Origin: Flavobacterium macacae
GTDB taxonomy: Bacteria; Bacteroidota; Bacteroidia; Flavobacteriales; Flavobacteriaceae
Length of the DNA stretch: 64,000 bases
Reading direction: 5' to 3'
NCBI RefSeq assembly: GCF_003865365.1
Contig: NZ_RQVR01000008.1
Location: forward strand, 102,502 to 166,501
Part shown: in pieces, positions 51,108 to 60,099 of the stretch
Layout of the letters: the number at the start of each line of letters is the position of its first letter
Position numbering within the stretch: the first letter of the stretch is position 1
Program-made: the position numbers and the translations under genes
The notes under the pieces: model-generated
Seen by the model: the letters and a program-made list of their open reading frames with translations, nothing else
The model's database searches: none
Told to the model about the DNA's origin: nothing

Positions 51108-53621
51108 ATGGCAAAAACAGTCAAAAAAGAAACAGCAGGCAAGACCAATTCTCCAGAAAAAGAGAAAAAACCTTTTAAGTTCTCAAGACAGCACAAAGTA
51201 ATTTTTGGGGCTTTGTTGGTATTGTTTTCAATTGCCTTATTGCTGGCTTTTATTTCCTTTTTCATTTATGGCCAATACGACCAGAATGCTGTTGGCTACT
51301 TGACCGACCGAACGGTTTCGGTTCAAAATTGGCTGGGGAAATTTGGCGCCTATCTTGCTGATTTATTCTTGTACCAAGGTTTTGGCATCGCCTCTTTTTT
51401 ATTGGTACGATTGTTCTTCTTGACCGGAATTTACTTGGTTTTGGATATGCCGGTTCGAAAATTAAAAAATACGTGGTTTTGGGACTTATTTGCTATCATC
51501 ATTGTTTCCATATTACTGGCTTTTTTCGCTGATTTCTTACCTGAATTAGGTGGTGTGATTGGCTATGAAATGAATCTTTTCATGCAAGATTATTTAGGAA
51601 AAGCAGGAACTTTATTGGTTTTGGTTTTCGGTTTAATCATCTATTTAATTTTCAAAATCAAAATTTCTCCTGACGGAATCAAGAATTATTTTGAAACCAA
51701 AAAACGCGAAGCCGAAGAAAGAGCTTTTGCAGATTCTATCGCAGCACCTGTTGCGGTGCAAGAAATCACAGAAGATTTATTGGATGAAGATGAAGACGTG
51801 GTGCGGGCAAATCTCAGCAAAGATTTTTATGATGAGGACGAAGAAGAAATGGGCGAACCTATTTTAAAGCCTGCTTCACAGTTTGAAATCAACAAGGAAT
51901 CGTTACAGCCAACCATCAGCAATTCTTCGTCAATTAAAATGGAACCTACAATCAAGGCGCCAATTGTACCGATTGCTCCCATTACATTAGATGTCCATCC
52001 ACACGTTCCTGAAATTATCGAGACCAAAGATGATAGCTTTGTAATTGAAAAATTTGCAGATGAAGACACGGTTGTTGAAAATCTTTCAGCAAAGTTAGTG
52101 GCTGATTTTGGAGAATTTGACCCGACATTAGATTTATCCAATTTCAAGTTTCCAACTTTAGATTTATTGAAAGAATATGCTACCGGAGGAATTACGATCA
52201 ATCAAGAAGAATTAGAAGAAAATAAAAATAGAATTGTTGAGACCTTACGAAACTATAAAATTGAAATTGCCCAAATCAAGGCAACCGTTGGTCCGTCAGT
52301 AACTTTATATGAAATTGTTCCCGAAGCTGGAATCAGAATTTCAAAAATCAAGAGTTTGGAAGACGATATCGCGCTGTCGCTTTCGGCGTTAGGAATTCGT
52401 ATTATCGCTCCAATTCCTGGAAAAGGAACCATTGGTATCGAGGTCCCGAATAAAAACCCGACGATGGTTTCTATGAAATCAGTTATCGGTTCGGCAAAAT
52501 TCCAGGAAGCTGAGATGGAACTTCCGATTGCTTTAGGAAAGACAATTTCTAACGAAACATTTGTAGTCGATTTGGCAAAAATGCCTCACCTTTTGATGGC
52601 GGGAGCGACTGGCCAAGGAAAATCGGTTGGTTTAAATGCAGTCTTGACTTCTTTATTATACAAAAAGCATCCGGCAGAAGTAAAATTTGTTTTGGTTGAT
52701 CCGAAAAAAGTCGAATTAACGCTTTTTAATAAAATCGAAAGACATTATTTAGCGAAACTTCCGGATACTGACGAAGCGATTATTACGGATAACGCAAAAG
52801 TAATCAACACGTTAAATTCGCTTTGCGTGGAAATGGACAACCGTTATTCTTTATTGAAAGACGCGATGGTCCGTAATATTAAAGAATACAACGAAAAATT
52901 CAAAACCAGAAAACTGAATCCGGAGAACGGACACCGTTTTCTACCTTATATTGTATTGGTTGTCGATGAATTTGCCGATTTAATCATGACCGCGGGTAAA
53001 GAAGTCGAACTCCCGATTGCCCGTTTGGCGCAATTGGCCAGAGCGATTGGAATTCACTTGATTATTGCTACGCAAAGGCCTTCGGTGAACGTAATTACAG
53101 GTATGATCAAGGCGAATTTCCCTGCAAGAATCGCTTTTAGGGTAACTTCAAAAATTGATTCGCGGACTATTTTAGACACTTCTGGAGCCGATCAGCTGAT
53201 TGGTCGAGGGGATTTGCTTTATACGAATGGAAACGACGTGGTTCGTGTTCAGTGTGCTTTTGTAGATACGCCAGAGGTTGAAAAGATCACAGAATTCATT
53301 GGAAACCAAAAGGCATATCCAAATGCGTATTTGCTTCCAGAATATGTTGGAGAAGATAATGGCATCAAACTTGATGTAGATATTTCAGAAAGAGATTCTA
53401 TGTTTAGGGAAGCTGCCGAAATAATTGTGAATGCACAGCAAGGTTCGGCATCCTTATTGCAACGTAAGTTGAAATTGGGCTACAACCGCGCTGGAAGATT
53501 GATTGATCAATTGGAAGCGGCCGGAATTGTGGGCCCATTTGAGGGAAGCAAAGCCAGAGGAGTAAATATTCCGGACTTGGTATCTCTTGACCAATTTTTT
53601 AACAATGAGCAAAACAATTAA
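51108..53621 (+). CDS. ftsK: DNA translocase FtsK
   Basis: An 837-residue FtsK. Four N-terminal helices (about 28-190) anchor it at the division site. A linker of about 180 residues, rich in E, D and P, leads to the alpha/beta motor: Walker A AGATGQGKSVGLN, the PKKVELTLF stretch, Walker B LVVDEFADLIM, and ATQRPSVNVITG. The last 65 residues form the gamma DNA-recognition domain (SERDSMFREAAEIIV, LLQRKLKLGYNRAGRLIDQLE). It pumps chromosomal DNA and activates XerCD at dif. lolA starts one base after its stop. Confidence 0.97.
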   Translation: MAKTVKKETAGKTNSPEKEKKPFKFSRQHKVIFGALLVLFSIALLLAFISFFIYGQYDQNAVGYLTDRTVSVQNWLGKFGAYLADLFLYQGFGIASFLLVRLFFLTGIYLVLDMPVRKLKNTWFWDLFAIIIVSILLAFFADFLPELGGVIGYEMNLFMQDYLGKAGTLLVLVFGLIIYLIFKIKISPDGIKNYFETKKREAEERAFADSIAAPVAVQEITEDLLDEDEDVVRANLSKDFYDEDEEEMGEPILKPASQFEINKESLQPTISNSSSIKMEPTIKAPIVPIAPITLDVHPHVPEIIETKDDSFVIEKFADEDTVVENLSAKLVADFGEFDPTLDLSNFKFPTLDLLKEYATGGITINQEELEENKNRIVETLRNYKIEIAQIKATVGPSVTLYEIVPEAGIRISKIKSLEDDIALSLSALGIRIIAPIPGKGTIGIEVPNKNPTMVSMKSVIGSAKFQEAEMELPIALGKTISNETFVVDLAKMPHLLMAGATGQGKSVGLNAVLTSLLYKKHPAEVKFVLVDPKKVELTLFNKIERHYLAKLPDTDEAIITDNAKVINTLNSLCVEMDNRYSLLKDAMVRNIKEYNEKFKTRKLNPENGHRFLPYIVLVVDEFADLIMTAGKEVELPIARLAQLARAIGIHLIIATQRPSVNVITGMIKANFPARIAFRVTSKIDSRTILDTSGADQLIGRGDLLYTNGNDVVRVQCAFVDTPEVEKITEFIGNQKAYPNAYLLPEYVGEDNGIKLDVDISERDSMFREAAEIIVNAQQGSASLLQRKLKLGYNRAGRLIDQLEAAGIVGPFEGSKARGVNIPDLVSLDQFFNNEQNN

Positions 53622-53622
53622 A

Positions 53623-54267
53623 ATGAAAAGGTTTTTACAAATTATCGCAATTCTATTTTTAAGCTTTAACCTTCAAGCGCAAAACAGTCAAAAAGCCAAG
53701 ACTTTACTAGATGAAGTTTCTGCAAAAGTGAAAAGCTATAGCAATATTTCGATTGATTTTAAATACGCTACAACAAATACAAAAGAAAATTTAAACCAAG
53801 AAAGCAAAGGAACTGTTGTCATGCAAGGCAACAAATATGTCCTTAATTTTATGGGCGTTACCAAAATTTTTGATGGAAAAAAAATCTATAATATTGTTCC
53901 GGAAGATGAAGAAATAAGTATTTCTAAATTTGATGAAAACAAAGACGACTCGGTAACTCCTTCAAAAATGCTTACTTTTTTTAATAGTGGCTATAAATAT
54001 TCGTGGGACATTACGCAAAATGTGAGAGGCCGAAAAATTCAGTACATTAAATTAGTTCCTACAAACAGCAAAGACGATCGCAAGGAAATACTTTTAGGTA
54101 TTGATGTGAACACAAAACACATCTATAATTTACTAGAAATAGGAAAAGATGGCTCAAAAATAACAATCACTGTTAATTCTTTTAAAACCAATCAGCCTTT
54201 ATCAAAAAATCAATTTACCTTTGCCGAAAGTAAATACCCGAATTATTATATCAACAAACTAGATTGA
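53623..54267 (+). CDS. lolA: Outer-membrane lipoprotein carrier LolA
   Basis: A 214-residue periplasmic protein from the ATG at 53623 (MKRFLQIIAILFLSF, signal peptide to about LQAQ); open codons further upstream overlap ftsK. The half-barrel pattern KAKTLLDEVSAKVKSYSNISIDF, GTVVMQGNKYVLN, KIFDGKKIYNIVPEDEEISI and the C-terminal INKLD fit LolA (PF03548). It ferries lipoproteins to the outer membrane after release by LolCDE. ftsK-lolA order is common in bacteria. Confidence 0.92.
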   Translation: MKRFLQIIAILFLSFNLQAQNSQKAKTLLDEVSAKVKSYSNISIDFKYATTNTKENLNQESKGTVVMQGNKYVLNFMGVTKIFDGKKIYNIVPEDEEISISKFDENKDDSVTPSKMLTFFNSGYKYSWDITQNVRGRKIQYIKLVPTNSKDDRKEILLGIDVNTKHIYNLLEIGKDGSKITITVNSFKTNQPLSKNQFTFAESKYPNYYINKLD

Positions 54268-54274
54268 TCCATAG

Positions 54275-55729
54275 GTGAAAATTCTTGACCGATACATTTT
54301 AACAACTTTTTTACAGACGTTTTTAACGGTTTTTGTGATCCTTTTTTTTATTTTTATTTTACAAACGGTTTGGCTTTTTATAGCTGAACTGGCGGGTAAA
54401 GATCTAGACCTAATGCTTATCGGCAGGTTTTTATTATTGAGTTCTCCTCGAATGATTCCGTTGGTTTTACCCCTTTCTGTTTTATTGGCTTCAATTATGA
54501 CTTTCGGAAATCTTGCTGAAAATTATGAATTTGCAGCAATGAAATCCTCAGGAATCTCACTACAACGTGCCATGAAAAGTTTGATCGTTTTCATCTGTTT
54601 ATTAAGTATTGTTGCCTTTTTCTTTGCCAATAATGTAATTCCAGCGGCAGAATATAAGTTTTTAAATCTCCGAAAAGACATCGTTCAAACCAAACCAGCC
54701 ATGGCCATTGCTGAAGGACAATTCAGTGATATTGGTGAATACAATATAAAAGTCAATAAAAAATCCGGTGAAAATGGAGAAAAATTAGAAGGAATTACTA
54801 TTCATAAAAAGTCAGTAAACGGCAGTGGTAATAATGTTGTAATCAAATCTAAAAACGGAATTTTGATCAACAATGAAGAATCAAGTATGCTTCAGATGAT
54901 TCTTTATAATGGAAATTATTACGAAAATATTACTCCAAAAAAATACGAAGAAAGAAACAAAGTTCCTTTTGTAAAAGCTTCTTTCAAAAAAGACATCATT
55001 AATATTGATTTGTCACAACTAAACACGGGTCAAGACGACGGCGAAATCGCCAATACCAACACAATGCTGAATGTCAGCGAATTGACTTACACCTTAGATT
55101 CTCTTCACAAAAATTTTGATAAAGAAATCACCTCTTTTAGTGACAATATTTACCAAAGAACCGGAGCTGCAAATCTAAGTTTTAACAGAACCAAAGAAGT
55201 AATTAAAAACGATTCTATTGTTCCGGATCTAGAAAAATTATTAACTCCTGCTGAAAGATCAAAAGTTCTTGAGGTCGCCAGCAGCAATGTTTTGAGCTCA
55301 AAATATTCAATCGAGCAAAATAAAAATGAATTAGAAAGCAAACAGAAAAACATAAACAATCACTGGCTAGCGCTTTATGAAAAATTTGTAATTGCATACG
55401 CCTGTCTTCTTATGTTTTTTATTGGAGCACCCCTTGGAGCCATTATCCGTAAAGGCGGATTAGGGTTGCCCATTGTCTTTGCTGTTTTGATTTTTATTAC
55501 GTTCCATTTCATCAACACTTTTGGAAAAAAAGTAGCTCAAGAAAACGGAATTCCGGCCTTTTTAGGATCTTGGATGTCGTCAATTATACTTACGCCTTTG
55601 GCCATTTTACTTACACATAGAGCAACCAACGATATTGGATTAATTAATTTAGACGTAATCCTAACCCCAATAACCAAAGGATTCCAGAAAATTTTCAAGA
55701 AGAAAAACAACACCACTCATAATGTCTGA
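54275..55729 (+). CDS. LptF/LptG family lipopolysaccharide export permease
   Basis: A 484-residue membrane protein with a GTG start at 54275 (MKILDRYILTTFLQTFLTV). Three N-terminal helices, a large periplasmic beta-jellyroll (about 110-350), and three C-terminal helices (FVIAYACLLMFFIGAPLGAIIRKGG) give the LptF/LptG layout (PF03739). It should be one half of the LptB2FG exporter that extracts lipopolysaccharide from the inner membrane; LptF versus LptG is not clear. It follows lolA by 7 bases and overlaps ribB by 8. Confidence 0.93.
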   Translation: MKILDRYILTTFLQTFLTVFVILFFIFILQTVWLFIAELAGKDLDLMLIGRFLLLSSPRMIPLVLPLSVLLASIMTFGNLAENYEFAAMKSSGISLQRAMKSLIVFICLLSIVAFFFANNVIPAAEYKFLNLRKDIVQTKPAMAIAEGQFSDIGEYNIKVNKKSGENGEKLEGITIHKKSVNGSGNNVVIKSKNGILINNEESSMLQMILYNGNYYENITPKKYEERNKVPFVKASFKKDIINIDLSQLNTGQDDGEIANTNTMLNVSELTYTLDSLHKNFDKEITSFSDNIYQRTGAANLSFNRTKEVIKNDSIVPDLEKLLTPAERSKVLEVASSNVLSSKYSIEQNKNELESKQKNINNHWLALYEKFVIAYACLLMFFIGAPLGAIIRKGGLGLPIVFAVLIFITFHFINTFGKKVAQENGIPAFLGSWMSSIILTPLAILLTHRATNDIGLINLDVILTPITKGFQKIFKKKNNTTHNV

Positions 55730-56858
55730 AAATAAATACACCCAACTAAATACCATTGAAGAAGCAATTGAAGATATCCGTCAAGGAAAGATAATTATCG
55801 TTGTTGACGATGAAGACCGCGAAAATGAAGGCGATTTTCTTGCAGCTGCTGAAAAAGTAACCCCCGAAATGATCAATTTTATGGCCACCTATGGCAGAGG
55901 TTTAATTTGTACACCTCTAACAGAAAGTCGTTGTAAAGAATTAGGACTTCACACAATGGTTACCAACAATACCGATCATATGGAAACTGCATTTACAGTT
56001 TCTGTAGATTTAAAAGGGCATGGTGTTACCACAGGAATTTCAGCATTAGACCGAGCCAAAACAGTTATGTCGCTTATTGAAGAAGCTACTAAACCGCACG
56101 ATTTAGCACGTCCAGGACATATCTTTCCTTTAATTGCTAAACAAGGTGGGGTTTTAAGACGAACTGGTCATACAGAAGCCGCAATTGATTTCGCACGCCT
56201 TGCTGGATTCAAATCTGCAGGTGTGATTTGCGAAATCATGAACGATGACGGAACTATGGCAAGACTACCCGAATTACTGGTGGTAGCCAAAAAATTCGAT
56301 TTGAAAATTGTTTCGATTGAAGATCTAGTGGCTTATAGAATGCTACACGACAGCCTGATCCAAAAGAAAGAAGATTTTGAAATTCAGACCCGTTTTGGAA
56401 ATTTCAGATTGAGAGCTTACGTGCAGACGACCAATAAGCAAGTACATATTGCCTTGACAAAAGGAAGCTGGAATGCGGGAGATGCCGTTTTGACCCGAAT
56501 TAATTCGACACAGGTCAATAATGACATCTTAGGAACCTTGACGAGTGACGCCGATGGCAAGCTTGAAAAAATGTTTAACCGCATTAATGAAGAAGAAAAA
56601 GGGGCCATTTTGTTTATCAACCAAGAAGTTTTGCCATCAGAATTATTAAGCCGCGTTACCGAATTAAAAGCACTACAGGAAAAAGGAATTTCAAAAGCGC
56701 CCCAAATTAAGATGGACGTGAAAGATTTTGGCATCGGAGCGCAGATTTTGCACGATATCGATATTTCAAAGATCAGATTGCTATCTAATTCAGAACAAGA
56801 AAAACGTGTAGGAATGATTGGCTATGGTCTTGAAATCACTGAAAATGTAAGTTTCTAA
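55722..56858 (+). CDS. ribB: 3,4-dihydroxy-2-butanone 4-phosphate synthase with a degenerate GTP cyclohydrolase II domain
   Basis: A 378-residue two-domain protein. The N-terminal DHBP synthase domain is intact: [58 protein letters not shown]. The C-terminal part (about 215-378) has the cyclohydrolase II fold ([28 protein letters not shown]) but the zinc motif SECLTGD-SLRCDCG is replaced by [14 protein letters not shown] with no cysteine. So it makes the four-carbon riboflavin precursor but probably not the GTP-derived one. Last gene of the tpx to ribB run. Confidence 0.93.
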   Translation: MSENKYTQLNTIEEAIEDIRQGKIIIVVDDEDRENEGDFLAAAEKVTPEMINFMATYGRGLICTPLTESRCKELGLHTMVTNNTDHMETAFTVSVDLKGHGVTTGISALDRAKTVMSLIEEATKPHDLARPGHIFPLIAKQGGVLRRTGHTEAAIDFARLAGFKSAGVICEIMNDDGTMARLPELLVVAKKFDLKIVSIEDLVAYRMLHDSLIQKKEDFEIQTRFGNFRLRAYVQTTNKQVHIALTKGSWNAGDAVLTRINSTQVNNDILGTLTSDADGKLEKMFNRINEEEKGAILFINQEVLPSELLSRVTELKALQEKGISKAPQIKMDVKDFGIGAQILHDIDISKIRLLSNSEQEKRVGMIGYGLEITENVSF

Positions 56859-56952
56859 GAAAAAAAGATAAAAATATTTTATCCCTAAATATAAGTAAAT
56901 GAAATGATTAAAAAATCATTGAAAAAAAACTTTAAATTTTAGGGATAAAGTG

Positions 56953-56983
56953 TTTGGAAACTCAAAAAAGGTTTCTATATTTG
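56953..56983 (+). promoter_or_regulatory. Bacteroidota sigma-A-type promoter for tRNA-Ser
   Basis: TTTG at 56953-56956, exactly 19 bases, then TATATTTG at 56976-56983, the full TTTG-N19-TAnnTTTG form. The tRNA starts 33 bases further on. Confidence 0.8.
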
Positions 56984-57015
56984 CACTCGCAATCAGGTAA
57001 TGAAAGCGACATACT

Positions 57016-57100
57016 GGAGAAATGGCAGAGCGGTCGAATGCGGCAGTCTTGAAAACTGTTGACTGTAACAGGTCCGGGGGTTCGAATCCCTCTTTCTCCG
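57016..57100 (+). tRNA. tRNA-Ser (anticodon UGA)
   Basis: A full class II cloverleaf of 85 bases. Acceptor ggagaaa pairs with tttctcc; the anticodon stem gcagt/actgt holds loop CTTGAAA with anticodon TGA; a long variable arm (tgactgtaacaggtcc) marks serine; T-arm gggggttcgaatccc is standard. CCA is not encoded. It is preceded by a strong promoter and marks the border of the accessory region to its right, a usual place for island integration. Confidence 0.97.
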
Positions 57101-57107
57101 CAGAATT

Positions 57108-57148
57108 AAAACCCTAACGATTGATTATCAATTAGTTAGGGTTTTTTA
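57108..57148 (+). terminator. Terminator after tRNA-Ser
   Basis: Arms aaaccctaac (57109-57118) and gttagggttt (57135-57144) followed by T-run. Confidence 0.85.
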
Positions 57149-57184
57149 TTTCTAGTCCTAGTCCACATTTAGCCCACAATCAAT

Positions 57185-57679
57185 TTAAAATCTATTTACC
57201 AAAGAATACAAGCCTTTTAAGCTGTTTTTAGCTTGTAAATTCCATTCTTGATACAATGGAAGCATTTCACAGAAAACATCGTTATATGGCTTTGCATAGC
57301 CTTCTTTTATCATAATTTCGTTCAAAACTCTACCATCATTTAAAATAAGATAGCCTAAATGTCTTCCGTATTTATCAACTAAATTATTTTGTTCCTGTAC
57401 TAATGTGCAATAATCACCCAAATTAACTTGATCTTTTAAAAAGCTAAATGATAAATAACCTAATTTGATTAATAGTGCAGCTGGAACTTGCAACTCTTTT
57501 TCATCTTGTTTTATTTTGTTACAATAATTTATTTCGGGTGCATCTATACCCAAAAATCTAACTTCAAATTCCTTTTTTGAAATAATATCTTCTAAAATAA
57601 TTCCATCACCATCAACAAACTTTACAATTTTGAGAAGGTTTTTTTTAATCGTTGTTTCATTTGCGTTAAAATGCATCAT
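57185..57679 (-). CDS. Thermonuclease-like protein (SNase fold), cytoplasmic
   Basis: A 164-residue staphylococcal-nuclease-fold protein without a signal peptide. Family blocks: VKFVDGDGIILED, the catalytic-region FEVRFLGIDAPEINY (Arg and Asp/Glu), DKYGRHLGYLIL (second Arg) and LNEIMIKEGYAKPY. Catalytic residues appear present, so nuclease activity is possible. A second, secreted SNase is encoded at 60932-61399. It is the first gene of the accessory region and diverges from the gene at 57770. Confidence 0.85.
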   Translation of the reverse strand: MMHFNANETTIKKNLLKIVKFVDGDGIILEDIISKKEFEVRFLGIDAPEINYCNKIKQDEKELQVPAALLIKLGYLSFSFLKDQVNLGDYCTLVQEQNNLVDKYGRHLGYLILNDGRVLNEIMIKEGYAKPYNDVFCEMLPLYQEWNLQAKNSLKGLYSLVNRF

Positions 57680-57697
57680 TTTACTTTATTTAATCTA

Positions 57698-57728
57698 TTG
57701 ACAATCAGTGTTTTGTGTTGTAAATTTA
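57698..57728 (+). promoter_or_regulatory. Candidate promoter TTG-N20-TAAATTTA
   Basis: TTG at 57698-57700, 20 bases, then TAAATTTA at 57721-57728, close to the Bacteroidota consensus, 41 bases before the ATG at 57770. Confidence 0.4.
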
Positions 57729-57769
57729 GATAAAATTTTTTAATAAATATTAATTTAAATTGTACAGAA

Positions 57770-58573
57770 ATGGCACAACAAAAAGGGCATGTTAAGTATG
57801 TCGGCACACTTGGAGAAGTTAGACACTTCAAAATTAAAGGTAACACTGGTTACTATGCAGGATTAAAAGGAGGACCAACAGGAGAGCAAGTAAAAACCGC
57901 TCCGGGTTTTGTTCGTACTCGTGAAAACATGTCTGAGTTTGCAGCATGTGCAATGGCAGGAAAATCTGTTAGAATTGCTTTATCAGCTTTAATGAAACAA
58001 ATGACTGATAGCCAATTTACAGGTAGATTAACTGCTATTATGAAAAAAATAAATATTGAAGATGGTTCAGAAGCCAGAGGACAAAGGGCTGTCTTGGTTT
58101 CACAACAACCTCAATATTTAAGAGGATTGGATTTTAATAAGAACATTTCTTTTAATGGTATTCTTAGTGCTCCATTTACATTAACTGCAACAGTTGATAG
58201 AAACGAAAGTACTTTATCATTACCAGCTTTTAATCCAATGAGTTTTTTAAATGTTCCATCAGGAGCGACACATTTTAGAATTATCAATGCCTTAGCTGCT
58301 GTATCGGATTTTGTTTATAATCCTGCTACAAGTGCTTATGAGCCTGCTGAACCAACATTAAACGAGTTATCAGATATCGCCTATTCTGCTTATACTCCTG
58401 TTAATGCTGTGACTTCATTAATTGATATTACAGCAACTTTGCCAGGTTCTCCAACCTTAACAACTAATATTGCTGTTTTAGGTTGTGTTGGTATTGAGTT
58501 TTATCAAGAAGTTGGAGGAAATTACTACTTATTCAATGCAGGTAACGCAATGAAAGTTCAAGAAGTATTCTAA
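57770..58573 (+). CDS. Flavobacterial protein of unknown function (MAQQKG family)
   Basis: A 267-residue soluble protein without signal peptide. It starts MAQQKGHVKYVGTLGEVRHF and then KTAPGFVRTRENMSEFAACA, SVRIALSALMKQMTDSQFTGRLTAIM and EARGQRAVLVS (quoted in part). I remember a family in Flavobacteria with starts of the form MA-QKG-IKLEGTLG and the same RTREN and RGQR marks, often in several copies per genome; no function is known. The C-terminal half is beta-rich with TATVDRNESTLSLPAF. A terminator follows at 58620. Confidence 0.7.
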   Translation: MAQQKGHVKYVGTLGEVRHFKIKGNTGYYAGLKGGPTGEQVKTAPGFVRTRENMSEFAACAMAGKSVRIALSALMKQMTDSQFTGRLTAIMKKINIEDGSEARGQRAVLVSQQPQYLRGLDFNKNISFNGILSAPFTLTATVDRNESTLSLPAFNPMSFLNVPSGATHFRIINALAAVSDFVYNPATSAYEPAEPTLNELSDIAYSAYTPVNAVTSLIDITATLPGSPTLTTNIAVLGCVGIEFYQEVGGNYYLFNAGNAMKVQEVF

Positions 58574-58619
58574 AAAGACCATCAGTTTGCAAGTTTGCAA
58601 AGTCTGCAATGTTGCAAAG

Positions 58620-58648
58620 TAAACCCTTTCGAAAGAGAGGGTTTTTTA
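58620..58648 (+). terminator. Terminator after the MAQQKG-family gene
   Basis: Arms aaccctttc and ga(g)agggtt with loop gaaa region and six T. Just upstream, at 58586-58620, a short tandem run of tttgcaa/ctgcaa/ttgcaa units is seen. Confidence 0.8.
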
Positions 58649-58929
58649 TTTTGCACTAATTTATCTATAATCCGCACTCATATAGGAGTTACGGTGCATT
58701 TAAGTACGGAATATCTACGAATTAAGAAAAAAAAGAACAACCGTTTTTTTATCCATTCCACAATCGCAAGGAAGCCCGAAACTTTCCATTCAAAAATCAA
58801 CATTCGGATTGGTTTAAATTTGAGCTGTTTTTTTTGAAAGAATGCCTACCGCTTAATATCAATCGGAGTGAAAAACGTCTGGCATTATTTTAAAAAAAAT
58901 TGCACCCTAAGGGGTTTGGGGAAATGGGA
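58649..58929. other. Non-coding stretch before the structured region
   Basis: No protein-like frame on either strand; an 80-codon open frame at 58595-58837 starts inside the terminator and reads low-complexity text. I see no named element. Confidence 0.4.
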
Positions 58930-59615
58930 GATTGCCCCTACTGAACTCTACCTAGTGCGTTGGCAGTAGCGAAACAAGGGTATAGTTTTTTATTTGCTTT
59001 ACGGTTTTTTCTGATTGTTTTTATTGACGGCTTGATGCTAGATTGGTCTTTTTAAAATCGGGTTTGTTTGTTTATTGAATTGTACTATGGCATTGTGTAG
59101 CATCAAGACGACTTAAAAACAATTTACTACCAATGTTCTGGCAAATAAAAAACTATACTCTTGTGGGCAAATTTGATTTTTGAGGATGCCTGACTTGTCT
59201 TTTGAAATGGGTATTTTCTATTTACTACAAATGTTGTTGTGATAGGTTATGGCATCTTCAAAAAACAATGAAAATACTTTACCGCTTTTGGGTGGGAGCG
59301 TTGGCTGAGCGGATATTTTACATAATGAAATTATAGTTCTAAAAAAAAACCATCAAAAATATTAACGCTTTTTTTTGAACTATAATGTTGCCTTCATTAT
59401 GTAAAATAGCTTGGGAGTGGTTTTTAGCGTTGGGAAGCTCTTGTTTTTCGAGCGTTGGGAAAGTGCAGGGCTTTTTTTGCCTGTTTTATGTGCGATGGGG
59501 TTGGGAAAATAAAACAGGCAAAAAATGCTTTGTACAGCATGGGAAAAAACAAGTGCTTAGAGCGTTGGGAGAAAACCACTAGAGCGTTGGCAGAGCGTTG
59601 GATTGGGTGGGTGAA
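58930..59615. repeat. Structured non-coding region: four nested inverted repeats with GCGTTGG motifs
   Basis: Four hairpins follow one another. H1: perfect 18-base arms 58980-58997 and 59141-59158, with an inner pair at 59031-59040 and 59098-59107. H2: 59177-59190 with 59251-59264 (13 of 14). H3: perfect 16-base arms 59314-59329 and 59393-59408, inner 10-base arms 59330-59339 and 59377-59386. H4: 59416-59424 with 59572-59580 (9 of 9), 59435-59448 with 59544-59558 (imperfect), and 59473-59489 with 59509-59525 (17 of 17). GCGTTGG occurs seven times (58957, 59298, 59427, 59452, 59562, 59584, 59595), mostly between stems and in unpaired positions. No coding frame is credible. It could be a recombination or replication site, or a structured RNA. 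Confidence 0.7.
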
Positions 59616-59693
59616 AATACTTCAGCGATAGCGTTCCTATTTCTTTGAAATATTGTTAGAAAAAATAAATATTTAAAAAAAAAACAATGATTA

Positions 59694-60095
59694 TTAATTA
59701 TTTGAATTTTTTTCTTCGTTATATATTTTTACAAAATTAAATGAAGGCAAAATAACTGGATCATAGCCAGAATTTAATGTTGTATTGGAAATAAAAGTTC
59801 TCACAAAAGGAAATGCAATTGCAGGAGCATTTATTTTGCAAAAAGGAGAGTTAATAAAATTATCATCTAATTGCTGGTCTGTTTGAAAGATTGCAATTGA
59901 ATTTACAGAAAAATTAAAACCTTTTGACTTTAGTATTACTGATAATTTAATAGAAAAATGATTGCTTGAAATTTCTTTATTTAGAAAAGCATCGAAATTT
60001 AAAGTAGTTTTAAAAGTGTCTGATATTTTTTTATTAGATGTTGTTGCCTTTAATTTAACATCATTAAAATATATATGTTCTAATCTTATTTGCAT
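59694..60095 (-). CDS. SecB-like chaperone of a toxin-antitoxin-chaperone module
   Basis: A 133-residue protein, slightly shorter than export SecB (about 155). The C-terminal half carries the SecB signature: INAPAIAFPFVRTFISNTTL then LNSGYDPVILPSFNFVKIY, equal to the FPYARE-SNL-T-GxFPPLxLxPxNFDALY pattern. The N-terminal half (SIKLSVILKSKGFNFSVNSIAIFQ) has the matching beta strands. Being last in a tight toxin, antitoxin, chaperone order (4 bases after the antitoxin), it is most likely the chaperone of a TAC system that protects the antitoxin, not the general export SecB. Confidence 0.85.
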   Translation of the reverse strand: MQIRLEHIYFNDVKLKATTSNKKISDTFKTTLNFDAFLNKEISSNHFSIKLSVILKSKGFNFSVNSIAIFQTDQQLDDNFINSPFCKINAPAIAFPFVRTFISNTTLNSGYDPVILPSFNFVKIYNEEKNSNN

Positions 60096-60099
60096 AAAT

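Noticed and set aside
59385..59582. 65-codon open frame inside the structured region
   Set aside because: It follows hairpin arms and GCGTTGG repeats; the composition comes from the repeats.
58930..59615. Integron attC sites
   Set aside because: GCGTTGG recalls GTTRRRY, but the paired R'/R'' and L boxes of attC are not found and no integrase is near.
58930..59615. Retron RNA or CRISPR array
   Set aside because: No reverse transcriptase or cas gene nearby, no regular repeat-spacer pattern; the repeats are nested and inverted.
59694..60095. The general export chaperone SecB
   Set aside because: Short, and tightly linked to a toxin-like and antitoxin-like gene in an accessory region, which fits a TAC chaperone better; not excluded without the rest of the genome.
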